The notes: generated by a model from the letters alone, not told the origin. DNA of 64,000 nt from Jeotgalicoccus halotolerans (GCF_003387165.1 NZ_QUMW01000011.1:159877-223876), one strand, 5' to 3'. Positions 1 through 8,701 are shown, counted from the first letter of the stretch. Program-made: numbers and translations.

Positions 1-70
1 TTTTATCCATAGATGACCTAATGTGCAATGTCTAATCTAAAAGACACAAAAAAGACATATTCTCATCGTC

Positions 71-1156
71 TTAATTATATTTATCCACTGCTAAAATTGC
101 ACGTGCGACTTGTTCAGGTGTAATTTCCGGATTTAAGTTCTCCAGGGTTTCACCTTCCTGAGTGGCAAGTTCGCCGACTTTGACTAAATCTTCAAACGAT
201 ACATCAGCCAAATGCATAGCTTCTAATTTGGTCGGCATTTCCAATGCTTCGTAGAAATCCACATATTCGGCAATTTCATTACCCGGACGGCCTTCCAGTA
301 CGAGTTGCACAAGCGTACCATAAGCAACTTTTTCACCGTGGGTCAGATTGTGAATGTCGCCCTTCAAGGCTGTGAAGCCGTTATGAATCGCATGCGCACC
401 TGCCAGTCCCCCATTCTCGAAACCTAAACCTGAAAGCAATGTATTCGCCTCTATAACATATTCTACGGCAGGTGTGACAAGGCCGTCTTTAGCCGCTTCA
501 TATGCTTCTATACCATACATGAACAATGTTTCTTCCGCTTTTTCTGCAATCGCTTGTGATGCGAGCGTCGGTTTGCCTCCGGCCATTGTGTTGCCGTTGC
601 GTCTGACTGTGGCACTTGCTTCAACAAGTGTAGCCATTGCATCAGCGATACCGGAAGCAAAGAATTTCGGCGGTGCACCGATAACAACTGCACTGTCTAC
701 TAAAACGAGATTCGGGTTTTTATCGTAAAATTTATAACCTTCAAAGACGCCGTCATCTGAATATATTACGGACAATGCACTCGTTGGTGCGTCTGTCGAT
801 GCTGTTGTTGGAACAATCACCACAGGTGCTCCCAATGCATCCGCAACAGCTTTAGCTGTGTCGAGCGTTTTACCCCCGCCGAGGCCAATGACGACATTAC
901 TTTCGAATTTTTTACCTTCATCAGCCAGTCGTCCGATTTCATTACCTGACGCTTCCCCTGAAAACTGAAGATGATTATATTTAATATCTACACCTTGAAA
1001 ACTTTCTTCTACTGATTTGCTGGTAATATCCCATACTACTTTATCAGCGATTAGCAGGGCATTATTACCTATTTTTGCAGTTTCTTTACCTAGTTCACTA
1101 ATCATACCTGCACCCTGTACGTAACGGCCCGGAGATTGGAATACAAATTTTGTCAT
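71..1156 (-). CDS. gldA: Glycerol dehydrogenase (iron/zinc alcohol dehydrogenase superfamily)
   Basis: NAD-dependent oxidation of glycerol to dihydroxyacetone in the cytoplasm. The 361-residue length is normal for the family. The dinucleotide-binding loop GGGKTLDTAK is at residues 93-102, and the expected zinc ligands are present: Asp172 (GIADA), His255 (AGAHAIH) and His273 (THGEK), one residue off the numbering of the Bacillus stearothermophilus enzyme. The start has a good ribosome site (AGGAGG about 8 nt upstream). It lies downstream of ywhD in the same direction with a 60-bp gap, so co-transcription is possible. The related glycerol-1-phosphate dehydrogenases are less likely given the full GldA motif set. 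Confidence 0.93.
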   Translation of the reverse strand: MTKFVFQSPGRYVQGAGMISELGKETAKIGNNALLIADKVVWDITSKSVEESFQGVDIKYNHLQFSGEASGNEIGRLADEGKKFESNVVIGLGGGKTLDTAKAVADALGAPVVIVPTTASTDAPTSALSVIYSDDGVFEGYKFYDKNPNLVLVDSAVVIGAPPKFFASGIADAMATLVEASATVRRNGNTMAGGKPTLASQAIAEKAEETLFMYGIEAYEAAKDGLVTPAVEYVIEANTLLSGLGFENGGLAGAHAIHNGFTALKGDIHNLTHGEKVAYGTLVQLVLEGRPGNEIAEYVDFYEALEMPTKLEAMHLADVSFEDLVKVGELATQEGETLENLNPEITPEQVARAILAVDKYN

Positions 1157-1217
1157 GTTTAAATCCTCCTAAAATATTATATTTAAAATTCATTTTAACA
1201 ATAGCCTTTTTATAGTG

Positions 1218-1739
1218 CTAATTATTGAGTGCTTCCTGCATATCTTGTGAAATATTCCACATTTCTTTGTTGTGTTCCATCAGAAACTGTTTCAGTGTTT
1301 CTTTTGATTTATCATCGAGAATATCAAGCTTGATGCGGCCTTTCATTGCATCGTCAAGGCTGTTCACGTGTTCGTGCATCATTTTGTAACCGCGGCGCTT
1401 CTCTTTGTTGACCATTAAGTAGCATGCGCCCGCTCCGTTATAAACCGGGCCTGCCTCCGCACGTTCCACAGCTATCCAGACGAGAAAATATTCTTTCGCA
1501 TCAGGGCCTTCCGCTTCTTCCTTATCTTTAATCCATTTCACACGTTTTTCGACTTCTGCTTTGCCGTGCAGCCCTCCGATATCAAGCACTGCTTCCTGCG
1601 TTTCAATATTAATATAGACAGGCGCAATATTCTCGAGGCTGATCGCCCCGAAGTTCTGTCCTCTATGGCCGTCAAGCGGGTCATTTTTAATAATATTAAA
1701 CTGGAAACCCGGCTTCTTTTTCGGTTGTTCTTCAGCCAA
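1218..1739 (-). CDS. ywhD: YwhD family protein of unknown function
   Basis: A 173-residue soluble protein matching the YwhD family: N-terminal FNIIKNDPLDGHRG signature, then the VDI/LDIGGLHGKAEVE block. No catalytic motif is recognised and the family has no established biochemical role. The start is TTG, chosen because AGGAGG sits about 8 nt upstream and no in-frame ATG lies near. It begins 11 bp after the stop of the HD-domain gene, so the two are almost certainly one transcription unit, as in Bacillus where ywhD and ywfO are also near neighbours. Confidence 0.85.
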   Translation of the reverse strand: MAEEQPKKKPGFQFNIIKNDPLDGHRGQNFGAISLENIAPVYINIETQEAVLDIGGLHGKAEVEKRVKWIKDKEEAEGPDAKEYFLVWIAVERAEAGPVYNGAGACYLMVNKEKRRGYKMMHEHVNSLDDAMKGRIKLDILDDKSKETLKQFLMEHNKEMWNISQDMQEALNN

Positions 1740-1750
1740 ATTTATACCTC

Positions 1751-3052
1751 CTAATCGAGCTCATTCAGTAAATTTATAATTTCTGCTTTAACTTTTAAGT
1801 CTTTAATCGCTAAGATCTTTTCCTTCGGATAATATAATCTTGAACCGAGACGGTGGATACCTGTAATAGAATTAATAATTGCCGACTGCGAACTGATTTC
1901 TCTAATTTCACCGTTCGGTCGCTGCAGGTGAATCGGTCTTCTGTTTCTATTCTGCCCGGGTCTGTCGTAATCGTAAGGTAGATCGGAATAACTGTCGCTG
2001 AAGACATAATAATCCGGATCTATGCCTGCTTTTTTGTACAGTTCATTAAGTTCTGTAATTGTAATAATAGAACCGTCAAACGGTAAATATTTAAACAGGT
2101 CTCTGTTCACAAACCGTCCGGCAAGGTCGCTCAGTATCTCATCCTCTTCACGTACCCATTCCTGCAGATAAAAATTCACGACCATTTCATCGAGTCTCAG
2201 ATAATCGTGCACTGTGACGTCCTCGTTGAAAAAAGGAATGAAGTACGTCGGCTGCTGTTTAAAATTATAGCCCGATTTATACAATGCCTTTGCTCTCTGC
2301 ATGACAAGATTCAGCATCACTTCTCCGCCCCGCGATACAGGGTGGAAGTAAACCTGCCAGTACATCTGATAGCGGCTCATTAAATAATCTTCCACCGCGT
2401 GCATGCCGCTTTCTTTAATCAGCACTTCATCTTTCGACGGCCGCATCACACGCAATATGCGTTCCATATCGAAGTTGCCGTAGCTGACTCCGGTATAAAA
2501 AGAATCCCGCTGCAGATAATCCATACGGTCCGCATCGATCTGACTTGAAATCATACTGATGACAAGTTTATTCGGATGCGTTTTGTTAATAACTTCCGCA
2601 ACTTCGCGCGGAAACTCAAGAGACACTCTCGATAATACTTCGTTGACTTCAGTATCTTCCAAGATAATTTTCTTCGTATATTCTTCATGATCCGTATGAA
2701 ATATATCTTCAAAGGTATGGGAAAACGGTCCGTGACCAAGATCGTGCAGCAAAGCTGCAGACAAAGCTAAAAGCCGGTCGTTTGAGTCCCATTCGGGATA
2801 TTCTTCAAAATTCTCAATCATCCGCCTGACAATTTCATACACGCCGAGCGAGTGATTAAATCGCGAATGTTCCGCGCTGTGAAATGCCAGATATAAAGTT
2901 CCGAGCTGCTTTATTCTGCGGAGTCGCTGAAACTCTTTCGTTTTCACCAGGTCCCAGATGACCTGATCGCGGACATGAACATACCGGTGAACCGGATCTT
3001 TAAAGACTTTTTCTTCCTGTAATTGTTTCCTGCTGTAGTCACTCATCGTCAC
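1751..3052 (-). CDS. HD-domain phosphohydrolase, YwfO type (dNTPase-like)
   Basis: A 433-residue HD-superfamily protein related to Bacillus YwfO and Enterococcus EF1143, the SAMHD1/dGTPase-like group that hydrolyses dNTPs. The metal-binding residues are visible: His67 in FNHSLGVYE, His103-Asp104 in LLHDLGHGPFSH, and an Asp in SSQIDADRMDYL near residue 183. A C-terminal regulatory domain follows the HD core. The GTG start is chosen because GGGAGG lies 9 nt upstream; the next ATG (two codons in) would be too far from it. Substrate preference cannot be read from sequence. Confidence 0.85.
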   Translation of the reverse strand: MTMSDYSRKQLQEEKVFKDPVHRYVHVRDQVIWDLVKTKEFQRLRRIKQLGTLYLAFHSAEHSRFNHSLGVYEIVRRMIENFEEYPEWDSNDRLLALSAALLHDLGHGPFSHTFEDIFHTDHEEYTKKIILEDTEVNEVLSRVSLEFPREVAEVINKTHPNKLVISMISSQIDADRMDYLQRDSFYTGVSYGNFDMERILRVMRPSKDEVLIKESGMHAVEDYLMSRYQMYWQVYFHPVSRGGEVMLNLVMQRAKALYKSGYNFKQQPTYFIPFFNEDVTVHDYLRLDEMVVNFYLQEWVREEDEILSDLAGRFVNRDLFKYLPFDGSIITITELNELYKKAGIDPDYYVFSDSYSDLPYDYDRPGQNRNRRPIHLQRPNGEIREISSQSAIINSITGIHRLGSRLYYPKEKILAIKDLKVKAEIINLLNELD

Positions 3053-3116
3053 GCTTTTACGCCTCCCTTAACACCCCAATAATATCATAAACGGGCGGGG
3101 AAGCCGACCGTTTCGT

Positions 3117-4301
3117 TTAACTTTCAGTATTTGATTGTGCCCCGCGTTTGCCAACCATCAGCATATAAAAAATACCTGCTAAAACAATCGGCACAATCAG
3201 CCACAGGTACATGCCGCTGTAGCCGACAAATGGCACGATCAGCCCTAAAAACACCGGGCCGAAACCGAGCCCGATTTCCAGAATAATAAAGAAAGTCGAT
3301 GTTGCCAGACCGACATTCTCCTTCGGCGCCACGTTAACACAAATAATTTGCGCAGCCGACTGAAAATTCCCGAAACCGAGCCCGATAATAAAGCCGGCAA
3401 TTAAAACGACAGTTCCCGCTGAAGTGCTCCCGAGCAGGAAGAATCCGATTGCCATCAGGATAAACGTCGGGTAAATAACAACGTTTGGCCCTTTCTGGTC
3501 GATGATGCGTCCTGTAAACGGCCGCGTCAACAGCACTGCCGCCGCATAGACGATAAAGAAGAAGCTTGCTGCGGCAACTACATCGATTTCAATAGCGTAA
3601 GTGTTCAAAAATGACAGCACACTTGAATACGCCAGCCCCATTAAGAAAACCGGCATCAGCATCCGGAGGGAATTTTTTTCTATCAGCACAAATTTTTCAG
3701 GCTTGACCGCCGTTTCTTTTGTGACGTTATTTATTTTAATCAGCGGAATCATCAGCACGACAAGCAGCATTAAAATACCGACATAAATTAACATCGTGTC
3801 AAATGAAATCTGCTCGAGCAGCAGAAACGCCATAAATGGACCCGCCGCACTCGCAACCACCATGCTTAAACTGAAATAACTGATTCCTTCACCTCGGCGT
3901 TCTTCAGGCACGGATATCGTTGCCAGCGTATTCAGCGCTGTACTGATCATCCCTGTTGCGATACCGTTTAACAGCCGTGTCACGATTAAAAATGTTAAAC
4001 CGAAGTCAAAGAAGTATAAAATATAAGTTAAAAAGTAAAGTACTGTTCCCCCGAGCATAATTTTACGAGCCCCGAGATGATTAATCTGATAACCTGTAAC
4101 TCCGCGGCCCGCCAGTACACCGACGATAAAAATACTGGCTGCAAAGCCCGCGATACTCGGATTGACATCGTATTTTTGAATCGCATAGTTTCCGACTGTG
4201 ACCAGAGTTGAATACATTGCACCCATTAAAATAAAATGGAAGGCAAAAATTGCTGTAAATTCTTTCGTCCATATTTTAGGCGCATAAGAACTTGTCGACA
4301 T
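3117..4301 (-). CDS. Major facilitator superfamily transporter
   Basis: A 394-residue membrane protein with about 12 predicted hydrophobic segments. The loop between segments 2 and 3 reads GRGVTGYQINHLGARK, an MFS motif A variant, and a second related loop (RPFTGRIIDQKGPN) begins the C-terminal half. It resembles drug/metabolite exporters of the YfkF/NorA-like group, but the substrate cannot be inferred. It stands alone between the HD gene and the lipL-pta pair, after the lipL terminator, so it probably has its own promoter. Start supported by AAGAAGGAAT upstream of ATG. Confidence 0.85.
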   Translation of the reverse strand: MSTSSYAPKIWTKEFTAIFAFHFILMGAMYSTLVTVGNYAIQKYDVNPSIAGFAASIFIVGVLAGRGVTGYQINHLGARKIMLGGTVLYFLTYILYFFDFGLTFLIVTRLLNGIATGMISTALNTLATISVPEERRGEGISYFSLSMVVASAAGPFMAFLLLEQISFDTMLIYVGILMLLVVLMIPLIKINNVTKETAVKPEKFVLIEKNSLRMLMPVFLMGLAYSSVLSFLNTYAIEIDVVAAASFFFIVYAAAVLLTRPFTGRIIDQKGPNVVIYPTFILMAIGFFLLGSTSAGTVVLIAGFIIGLGFGNFQSAAQIICVNVAPKENVGLATSTFFIILEIGLGFGPVFLGLIVPFVGYSGMYLWLIVPIVLAGIFYMLMVGKRGAQSNTES

Positions 4302-4321
4302 GTTATTCCTTCTTTCATAAA

Positions 4322-4353
4322 AATTAAAAAACCAGTATTAAAAATATACTGGT
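4322..4353 (-). terminator. Rho-independent terminator after lipL
   Basis: On the minus strand an ACCAGTAT/ATACTGGT hairpin with a short A/T loop is followed by six T residues, ending pta-lipL transcription before the MFS gene. Confidence 0.8.
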
Positions 4354-5168
4354 CAGTCAAAAGTTACATATTTTTTATTACGCTCTTTCATGTTTCCTAT
4401 GAATCGTTCGTACAGTGCATTCTGCTCCTCATTCAGCACCGGATAATCCTTCAAGACGGCCCCTGAGTCACGGAGCGCATTCAACGCCCGTTTTTCAACT
4501 TCTTCAATTGAAAAATCGGCATTCAGCAGTTCATTTAAAGAAGCCATATGATCCGGATTAATAACCGGATATATAAACTTCGTGCTGTCAACTGCATGCG
4601 CATGGCGGTAAAATTCTTTCATCATTAAGGCCCGTTCCGAGCCGCTGCCTGTAACACATAAGTATATCTGCACTGCGACACCGTCTTTGATGCGGCGCTG
4701 TGAAATCCCTGCAAACTTTTTGCCGCCGATGCTTAAATCATAAGAACCGGGACAGTAACTTGCGGAAATTTCGTACGCTTCAATCTTTCCTTCCGGAAAC
4801 ATTTTTGTTACCAGCTCTGTCATTATATCATAGCCTTTTTCTATGTATGGAAAATCTGCTTTCGGCAACACCAAAGAGATATTCAATATGCCCTCATCGA
4901 GAACGACACCTAAACCGCCGCTGTTGCGCACGATATAGTCGAAACCCGCATCAGAGATATAATTCAGGCCGTACGGCAGTTTCGGCAGCCTCGCATCCTG
5001 CAGGCCTAATATGATATAAGGCGAATGTACCCAAAAGCGTATTTTAGGCACATTGTCTTCACTGATCTGATGTTGCAGAAAGTCATCAAAAGCAAATGAT
5101 TCAAACGGATGCCGGGTCCGCAGCCTGCCGATGACTTCCACCGTCCTGTTAAACAATTCAGCTGTCAT
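4353..5168 (-). CDS. lipL: Octanoyl-[GcvH]:protein N-octanoyltransferase (lipoate biosynthesis)
   Basis: Moves octanoyl from GcvH to the E2 subunits of 2-oxoacid dehydrogenases during lipoate synthesis. The 271-residue BPL/LPL-fold protein has the LipL-type active-site loop YCPGSYD with Cys139 and the lysine-containing IGGKKFAG loop at about 148-154; LipM and LplA have different loops here. It overlaps the end of pta by 11 bp, the same pairing as in Bacillus (ywfL/pta) and staphylococci, so translation is probably coupled. The ribosome site is weak, in keeping with coupling. Often annotated simply as a lipoate-protein ligase A family protein. Confidence 0.85.
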   Translation of the reverse strand: MTAELFNRTVEVIGRLRTRHPFESFAFDDFLQHQISEDNVPKIRFWVHSPYIILGLQDARLPKLPYGLNYISDAGFDYIVRNSGGLGVVLDEGILNISLVLPKADFPYIEKGYDIMTELVTKMFPEGKIEAYEISASYCPGSYDLSIGGKKFAGISQRRIKDGVAVQIYLCVTGSGSERALMMKEFYRHAHAVDSTKFIYPVINPDHMASLNELLNADFSIEEVEKRALNALRDSGAVLKDYPVLNEEQNALYERFIGNMKERNKKYVTFD

Positions 5169-6147
5169 GACGATTCGCCATTACCTGTGTTGCTGTAAAT
5201 AAAGCCAGATTGTATACTTCTTCAGTCGTCGTACCGCGCGACAGGTCGTTAACCGGTTTATTCAAACCTTGCAGAATCGGTCCGTAAGCTTCAAAACCGC
5301 CTAAACGCTGAGCAATTTTATAGCCGATATTACCTGCTTCTAGCGACGGGAAGATAAATACATTCGCTTTTCCTTCAAGCGGTGACTTCGGAGATTTTTT
5401 CTCTGCCACACTCGGAACAAAAGCTGCGTCAAACTGCAGCTCGCCGTCAATCAGTGTATCCGGAAGTTTATCTTGTGCGTATTCAGTCGCGAGACGAACT
5501 TTTTCCGCTTCTTCTGTTTTCGCAGATCCTTTTGAAGAAAAGCTTAAGAGCGCAACGCGCGGTGTAATCCCGAAACTCATCGTCGTTTTTGCCGTTTCAA
5601 CTGCGACTTCCGCAAGCTCTTCGGCAGTCAGGGTCGGATTGATCGCACAATCTCCCATCACATACAGTTCATCGCCGCGGCGCATAAAGAAAATACCGCT
5701 CGTTTTCGATACGCCTTCTTTTGTTTTAATAATCTGCAGCGCCGGCCGCACCGTGTCCGGTGTCGAATGCATCGCTCCTGACACAAGACCGTCGGCATAG
5801 CCCGTATGTACCAGCATGGTTCCGAAATAGTTTACATTTTCAATAATATCTTCAGCCTGTTCAAGCGTTACCTTGCCCTGTCTGACTTCAGAAAACTCTT
5901 CTGCGAGTTTATCGCTTAAATCCGATGTTTTCGGATTTAATATTTCCATTCCTTCTATATTAAGATTTTCTTCGTCCGCAATTTTCTTAATTTCATCGGC
6001 ATTCCCGATAACAATCGGATGCACGTAGCTGTTTTTTAAATGCTCTGCTGCAGCAGTCAGAATTCTTTTATCTGTTCCTTCCGGAAATACAATTTTGATA
6101 TTTTCACCATTTAAGTTATTTTTAAGATCCGTAATGAATTTACTCAT
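5158..6147 (-). CDS. pta: Phosphate acetyltransferase
   Basis: Interconverts acetyl-CoA and acetyl phosphate for overflow acetate production together with AckA. The 329-residue length is that of the short, single-domain class. Family blocks DGLVSGAMHSTPDTVRPALQ (start of the acetyltransferase core) and MGDCAINPTLTAEELAEVA are intact. Start has AAGGAGG 8 nt upstream. It is first in a two-gene unit with lipL and faces away from hemQ across a 132-bp gap that holds a possible CcpA site and a TATAAT element. Confidence 0.95.
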   Translation of the reverse strand: MSKFITDLKNNLNGENIKIVFPEGTDKRILTAAAEHLKNSYVHPIVIGNADEIKKIADEENLNIEGMEILNPKTSDLSDKLAEEFSEVRQGKVTLEQAEDIIENVNYFGTMLVHTGYADGLVSGAMHSTPDTVRPALQIIKTKEGVSKTSGIFFMRRGDELYVMGDCAINPTLTAEELAEVAVETAKTTMSFGITPRVALLSFSSKGSAKTEEAEKVRLATEYAQDKLPDTLIDGELQFDAAFVPSVAEKKSPKSPLEGKANVFIFPSLEAGNIGYKIAQRLGGFEAYGPILQGLNKPVNDLSRGTTTEEVYNLALFTATQVMANRHDS

Positions 6148-6220
6148 TATATCCTCCTTGGCTACTTTACTTTAAATATATTATACGTGTTTTGTCACAT
6201 CTTTTAAACAGAATCTCTTG

Positions 6221-6234
6221 TTAAAACGTTTTCC
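6221..6234. promoter_or_regulatory. Possible CcpA catabolite-response element between pta and hemQ
   Basis: The site TTAAAACGTTTTCC matches 12 of 14 positions of the cre consensus and has a perfect AAAACGTTTT core. It lies about 30 bp upstream of a TATAAT element for pta (minus strand, about 6182-6187). pta is a known CcpA target in Bacillus and Staphylococcus, which supports the call, but the two outer mismatches lower it. Confidence 0.45.
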
Positions 6235-6279
6235 ATTGGTCTAGAATAGAAGTAATGACTTAATTAAGGAGAGAGTAAG

Positions 6280-7029
6280 ATGAGTGAACCGGTAAGTACT
6301 ATAGATGGCTGGTACAGCTTACACCTGCTTTACAGCGTGGACTGGGCAGGTTTGCGCGTACTGGACAAAGAAGAAAGAAATGCGCTGACAGAAGAACTTC
6401 AGGCATTTTTAAACAGACAGGAAGAAGTGCATGAAAAACACGAAGGTGACTATGCATTTTACAACATCATGGGTCATAAGGCAGATATTATATTCTGGCT
6501 GCTGCGCCCGACTGCGGACGAGCTGATCAAGCTTGAACTTGAAATTAATAAACTCAGAGTTGCGGACTACTTAATTCCAACCTACTCATACGTATCTATT
6601 ATTGAAATGAGCAGCTACCTCGGCGGTAATAAGACACCTGAGGAAATGATGGAAATCCCGCACATTCAGCAGAGATTATACCCTTCACTGGAAAAATCTA
6701 AATACATCTGTTTCTATCCAATGGATAAAAAGCGCGACCTTGAAGACAACTGGTACATGCTGCCGATTGAAGAACGCAAACAGCTGATGCGCGACCACGG
6801 CATGATTGGCCGCAAATACGCAGGCAAAATCAAGCAGTACATCACAGGTTCACAAGGTCTCGATAAATACGAATGGGCAGTAACACTCTTATCAGATGAT
6901 ATGCTCGAATTCAAAAAGATTATCTACGAAATGAGATTCGATGAAACAAGCGCGCGCTACGGCGTCTTCGGCGACTTCTACGTTGGCGGACACATTCCGA
7001 ACGACGCAGTTGCTGACTATTTCGGATAA
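6280..7029 (+). CDS. hemQ: Coproheme decarboxylase (HemQ/ChdC)
   Basis: Last step of the coproporphyrin-dependent haem pathway of Gram-positive bacteria: H2O2-dependent decarboxylation of coprohaem to haem b. The 249-residue chlorite-dismutase-fold protein keeps the key residues of Listeria/Geobacillus ChdC: catalytic Tyr146 and Met148 in FYPMDK, proximal haem ligand His173 in DHGMIGRKY and Gln186. Divergent from pta as in Bacillus (ywfI) and Staphylococcus. Strong ribosome site AAGGAGAG 9 nt before ATG, and its own terminator just downstream. Confidence 0.95.
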   Translation: MSEPVSTIDGWYSLHLLYSVDWAGLRVLDKEERNALTEELQAFLNRQEEVHEKHEGDYAFYNIMGHKADIIFWLLRPTADELIKLELEINKLRVADYLIPTYSYVSIIEMSSYLGGNKTPEEMMEIPHIQQRLYPSLEKSKYICFYPMDKKRDLEDNWYMLPIEERKQLMRDHGMIGRKYAGKIKQYITGSQGLDKYEWAVTLLSDDMLEFKKIIYEMRFDETSARYGVFGDFYVGGHIPNDAVADYFG

Positions 7030-7046
7030 ATTATATTATTTTGAAG

Positions 7047-7074
7047 CGGCTCCCGGTGACGGGGCCGTTTTTTT
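7047..7074 (+). terminator. Terminator of hemQ
   Basis: CGGCTCC pairs with GGGGCCG around the loop CGGTGAC and is followed by seven T residues. The reverse strand has no T run, so it would not stop transcription coming from the NERD gene. Confidence 0.85.
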
Positions 7075-7330
7075 GGTAGTTTGGTTATTTAGTTGTTTGG
7101 CAGCGGGTATGCGGTGTTTTGGGATTTGCGGTCGTATGAAGCCGGCTCATGTGACCGTAAAAATATCTGCAGGCCGATGAAGCCGGCTCATGTGACCGTA
7201 AAAATATCTGCGAGCCGATGAAGCCGGCTCATGTGACCGTAAAAATATCTGCGGCCCGATGAATTCGGCTCATGTGACCGTAAAACAAACAGCTGCTGCA
7301 AAACAGAGCTAAGTTTTATGTCATTGTTGT
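7075..7330. other. Gene-free interval holding the 41-bp array
   Basis: From the hemQ terminator to the NERD gene stop codon there is no credible reading frame. The left 50 bp is G/T-rich with no clear motif, the middle is the repeat array (7125-7288), and the right 42 bp (7289-7330) separates the array from the stop codon. I see no T-run terminator for the NERD gene, so the array may be transcribed as its 3' untranslated region. Confidence 0.6.
7125..7288. repeat. Tandem array of four 41-bp repeats (array A)
   Basis: Four head-to-tail units start at 7125, 7166, 7207 and 7248, an exact 41-bp period. Positions 10-41 of units 2 and 3 are identical, with the core GATGAAGCCGGCTCATGTGA followed by CCGTAAAAATA. 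Most variation sits at positions 6-9 after an invariant TGC; unit 1 also differs at positions 2, 11 and 12, and unit 4 at AATTCGG and its last bases. AGCCGGCT is self-complementary, so each unit can form a small imperfect hairpin. There are no unique spacers, so it is not a CRISPR array. It lies 42 bp beyond the stop codon of the NERD gene; array B near 63.8 kb has the same period and position. Confidence 0.9.
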
Positions 7331-8311
7331 TTAAATTTGAGTAATCCTGTCTTTGTACCGTTGTGTTTCTCTAATTTTGGCGATTACTTCAGCAACCTCC
7401 GCATACTTTAATTTATATGCAGTATTTCTCCCCTGACCTGTAATGTCGCAATGTTTTTTCAAAACCTTATAAACAGCTGTCCTGCTGATCTGAAAATCAA
7501 TAAAGTACAACAAAGCCGATCTTGTCATCGGCACTCCGCTAAACAAAATCTCGAAATCTCCCATTGCTCTCAGCAAGTGAGTTTCGTTACTCTCGACAGA
7601 GCTGCAGCGATTACAGCTCATTTGAAATCTCCCTTTATACAAATCAAATGTTTTACACTGTCCGCAATACAATCCCCGGCGTATTTGAAAGATATCTGCC
7701 GATTCATTAAAATATGGATTTTCTACGGCATTTTCCTGAATGATTTCAGCGATGTTCATCGCATTAGCACTCAGTCTTTCGTCTTTAAACTGTCTGAAGT
7801 ATTTTCTCATATAATTGCGCAAAACCGTCTTCTTCAAGACATACTGATTTTCGGTTGCGAGCCTGAAATCGTCATTAGGAAATATTAGATTCCCTTCCAC
7901 TTCAAAATTTAAACGGCACTCATTTCTCAGCTTCTTCAGCCTTCCCTTCGCTCTGCTCAATTGGGCAAACGCATTGTCAGAGAGTTCGCGTCCATTTTTA
8001 TACCAGTTATTATTCTCAAACCGGTAATCACCCGAAATATTTTTAACCTCGTTCACCACCACACGATTCCCGGAAATAATAATACTGTCATACTGTGCAG
8101 CAGCTTTTCCCGCAGACAGATAAATATCCCGTAAAATAAAAATATTCTCATGTCCAATTTCATCGAATATCTTATCGTATAGACATTCACCTTCGTAGCC
8201 TTTTTGAAGCGTTCTCAAAATGTACATTTCATCTGCCGATAAATTACTCCTTAAATCCAGCGCCTTCCAATACAAAAGTTCCTTTGGTGCTTTACGATTA
8301 TTTAAAAACAT
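7331..8311 (-). CDS. NERD nuclease-domain protein with zinc ribbon and possible C-terminal winged helix
   Basis: A 326-residue protein of no assigned function. Residues about 38-170 match the nuclease-related domain (NERD): GYEGE at 38-42, Asp75 in QYDSIII and Glu88-Val-Lys90 in VVVNEVKN give a PD-(D/E)xK-like D...ExK set. A four-cysteine zinc ribbon follows (Cys216, Cys219, Cys233, Cys236). Residues about 262-320 (SALLYFIDFQISRTAVYKVL onward) look like a winged-helix DNA-binding domain. ATG at 8311 is chosen over a longer frame from 8428 because AAAGGAGGAAATGG stands directly before it. No membrane segment is seen. The gene is followed by array A, and a second copy's C-terminus lies at the other end of the window beside array B. 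Nucleic-acid cleavage or repair is inferred only from the domains. Confidence 0.75.
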   Translation of the reverse strand: MFLNNRKAPKELLYWKALDLRSNLSADEMYILRTLQKGYEGECLYDKIFDEIGHENIFILRDIYLSAGKAAAQYDSIIISGNRVVVNEVKNISGDYRFENNNWYKNGRELSDNAFAQLSRAKGRLKKLRNECRLNFEVEGNLIFPNDDFRLATENQYVLKKTVLRNYMRKYFRQFKDERLSANAMNIAEIIQENAVENPYFNESADIFQIRRGLYCGQCKTFDLYKGRFQMSCNRCSSVESNETHLLRAMGDFEILFSGVPMTRSALLYFIDFQISRTAVYKVLKKHCDITGQGRNTAYKLKYAEVAEVIAKIRETQRYKDRITQI

Positions 8312-8346
8312 TCCATTTCCTCCTTTATAAAATAAAAGTCCCCCTA

Positions 8347-8360
8347 CCCTATATATAGGG
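8347..8360. promoter_or_regulatory. Palindrome upstream of the NERD gene, possible operator
   Basis: CCCTATATATAGGG is a perfect 14-bp palindrome 36-49 bp before the ATG, where a core promoter or operator would be. An autoregulatory site for the protein's own DNA-binding domain is possible but unproven. Confidence 0.4.
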
Positions 8361-8571
8361 GAAAATGGCGTTTTCACTTTTTTTCGTTCATGTAAATACG
8401 ATTTTTGTAAAACTGGGAGCAAAATCACTCAAAGCTCCTTACTTTTGGAAGTTTTTTTCAAACAGCTGTTTTCACACAATAAACCGCGTCCAATACGTTT
8501 TTCTAACTGATTAGTTTTACGATATGAGATAATGGTTATATACAAGTATCTATCATTTAGGAGGTAAACTT

Positions 8572-8691
8572 ATGGGACGTTTATTTAAACGTGCGGCAAT
8601 TTTTATCGCACCAATTATTATAAATAAAGTTGTACAGAAGTTTCTTAACAAAGATGACAAATCTTCTTCAAAAGGGAAGAGAAGAAAATAA
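8572..8691 (+). CDS. Small basic peptide of 39 residues
   Basis: ATG with a perfect AGGAGG 8 nt upstream opens a 39-codon frame: a hydrophobic stretch (AAIFIAPIIINKVV, residues 8-21) flanked by basic residues and ending in a lysine/arginine tail (SSSKGKRRK). It is followed directly by a strong terminator, so it is a free-standing short transcript. Composition suggests a membrane-associated or nucleic-acid-binding peptide. I do not recognise the family; a type I toxin-like or small membrane protein are both possible. Confidence 0.65.
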   Translation: MGRLFKRAAIFIAPIIINKVVQKFLNKDDKSSSKGKRRK

Positions 8692-8701
8692 GACAAGATA
8701 A

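Noticed and set aside
3080..3110. Terminator of the HD gene's upstream neighbour
   Set aside because: The AAACGG/CCGTTT stem is weak with a long loop and no T run; not reported as a feature.
7125..7288. CRISPR array
   Set aside because: Units are conserved over nearly their whole 41 bp; there are no unique spacers of CRISPR length and no cas genes nearby.
8312..8428. N-terminal extension of the NERD protein
   Set aside because: The extension runs through a palindrome and the ribosome site AAAGGAGG, which directly precedes the ATG at 8311.
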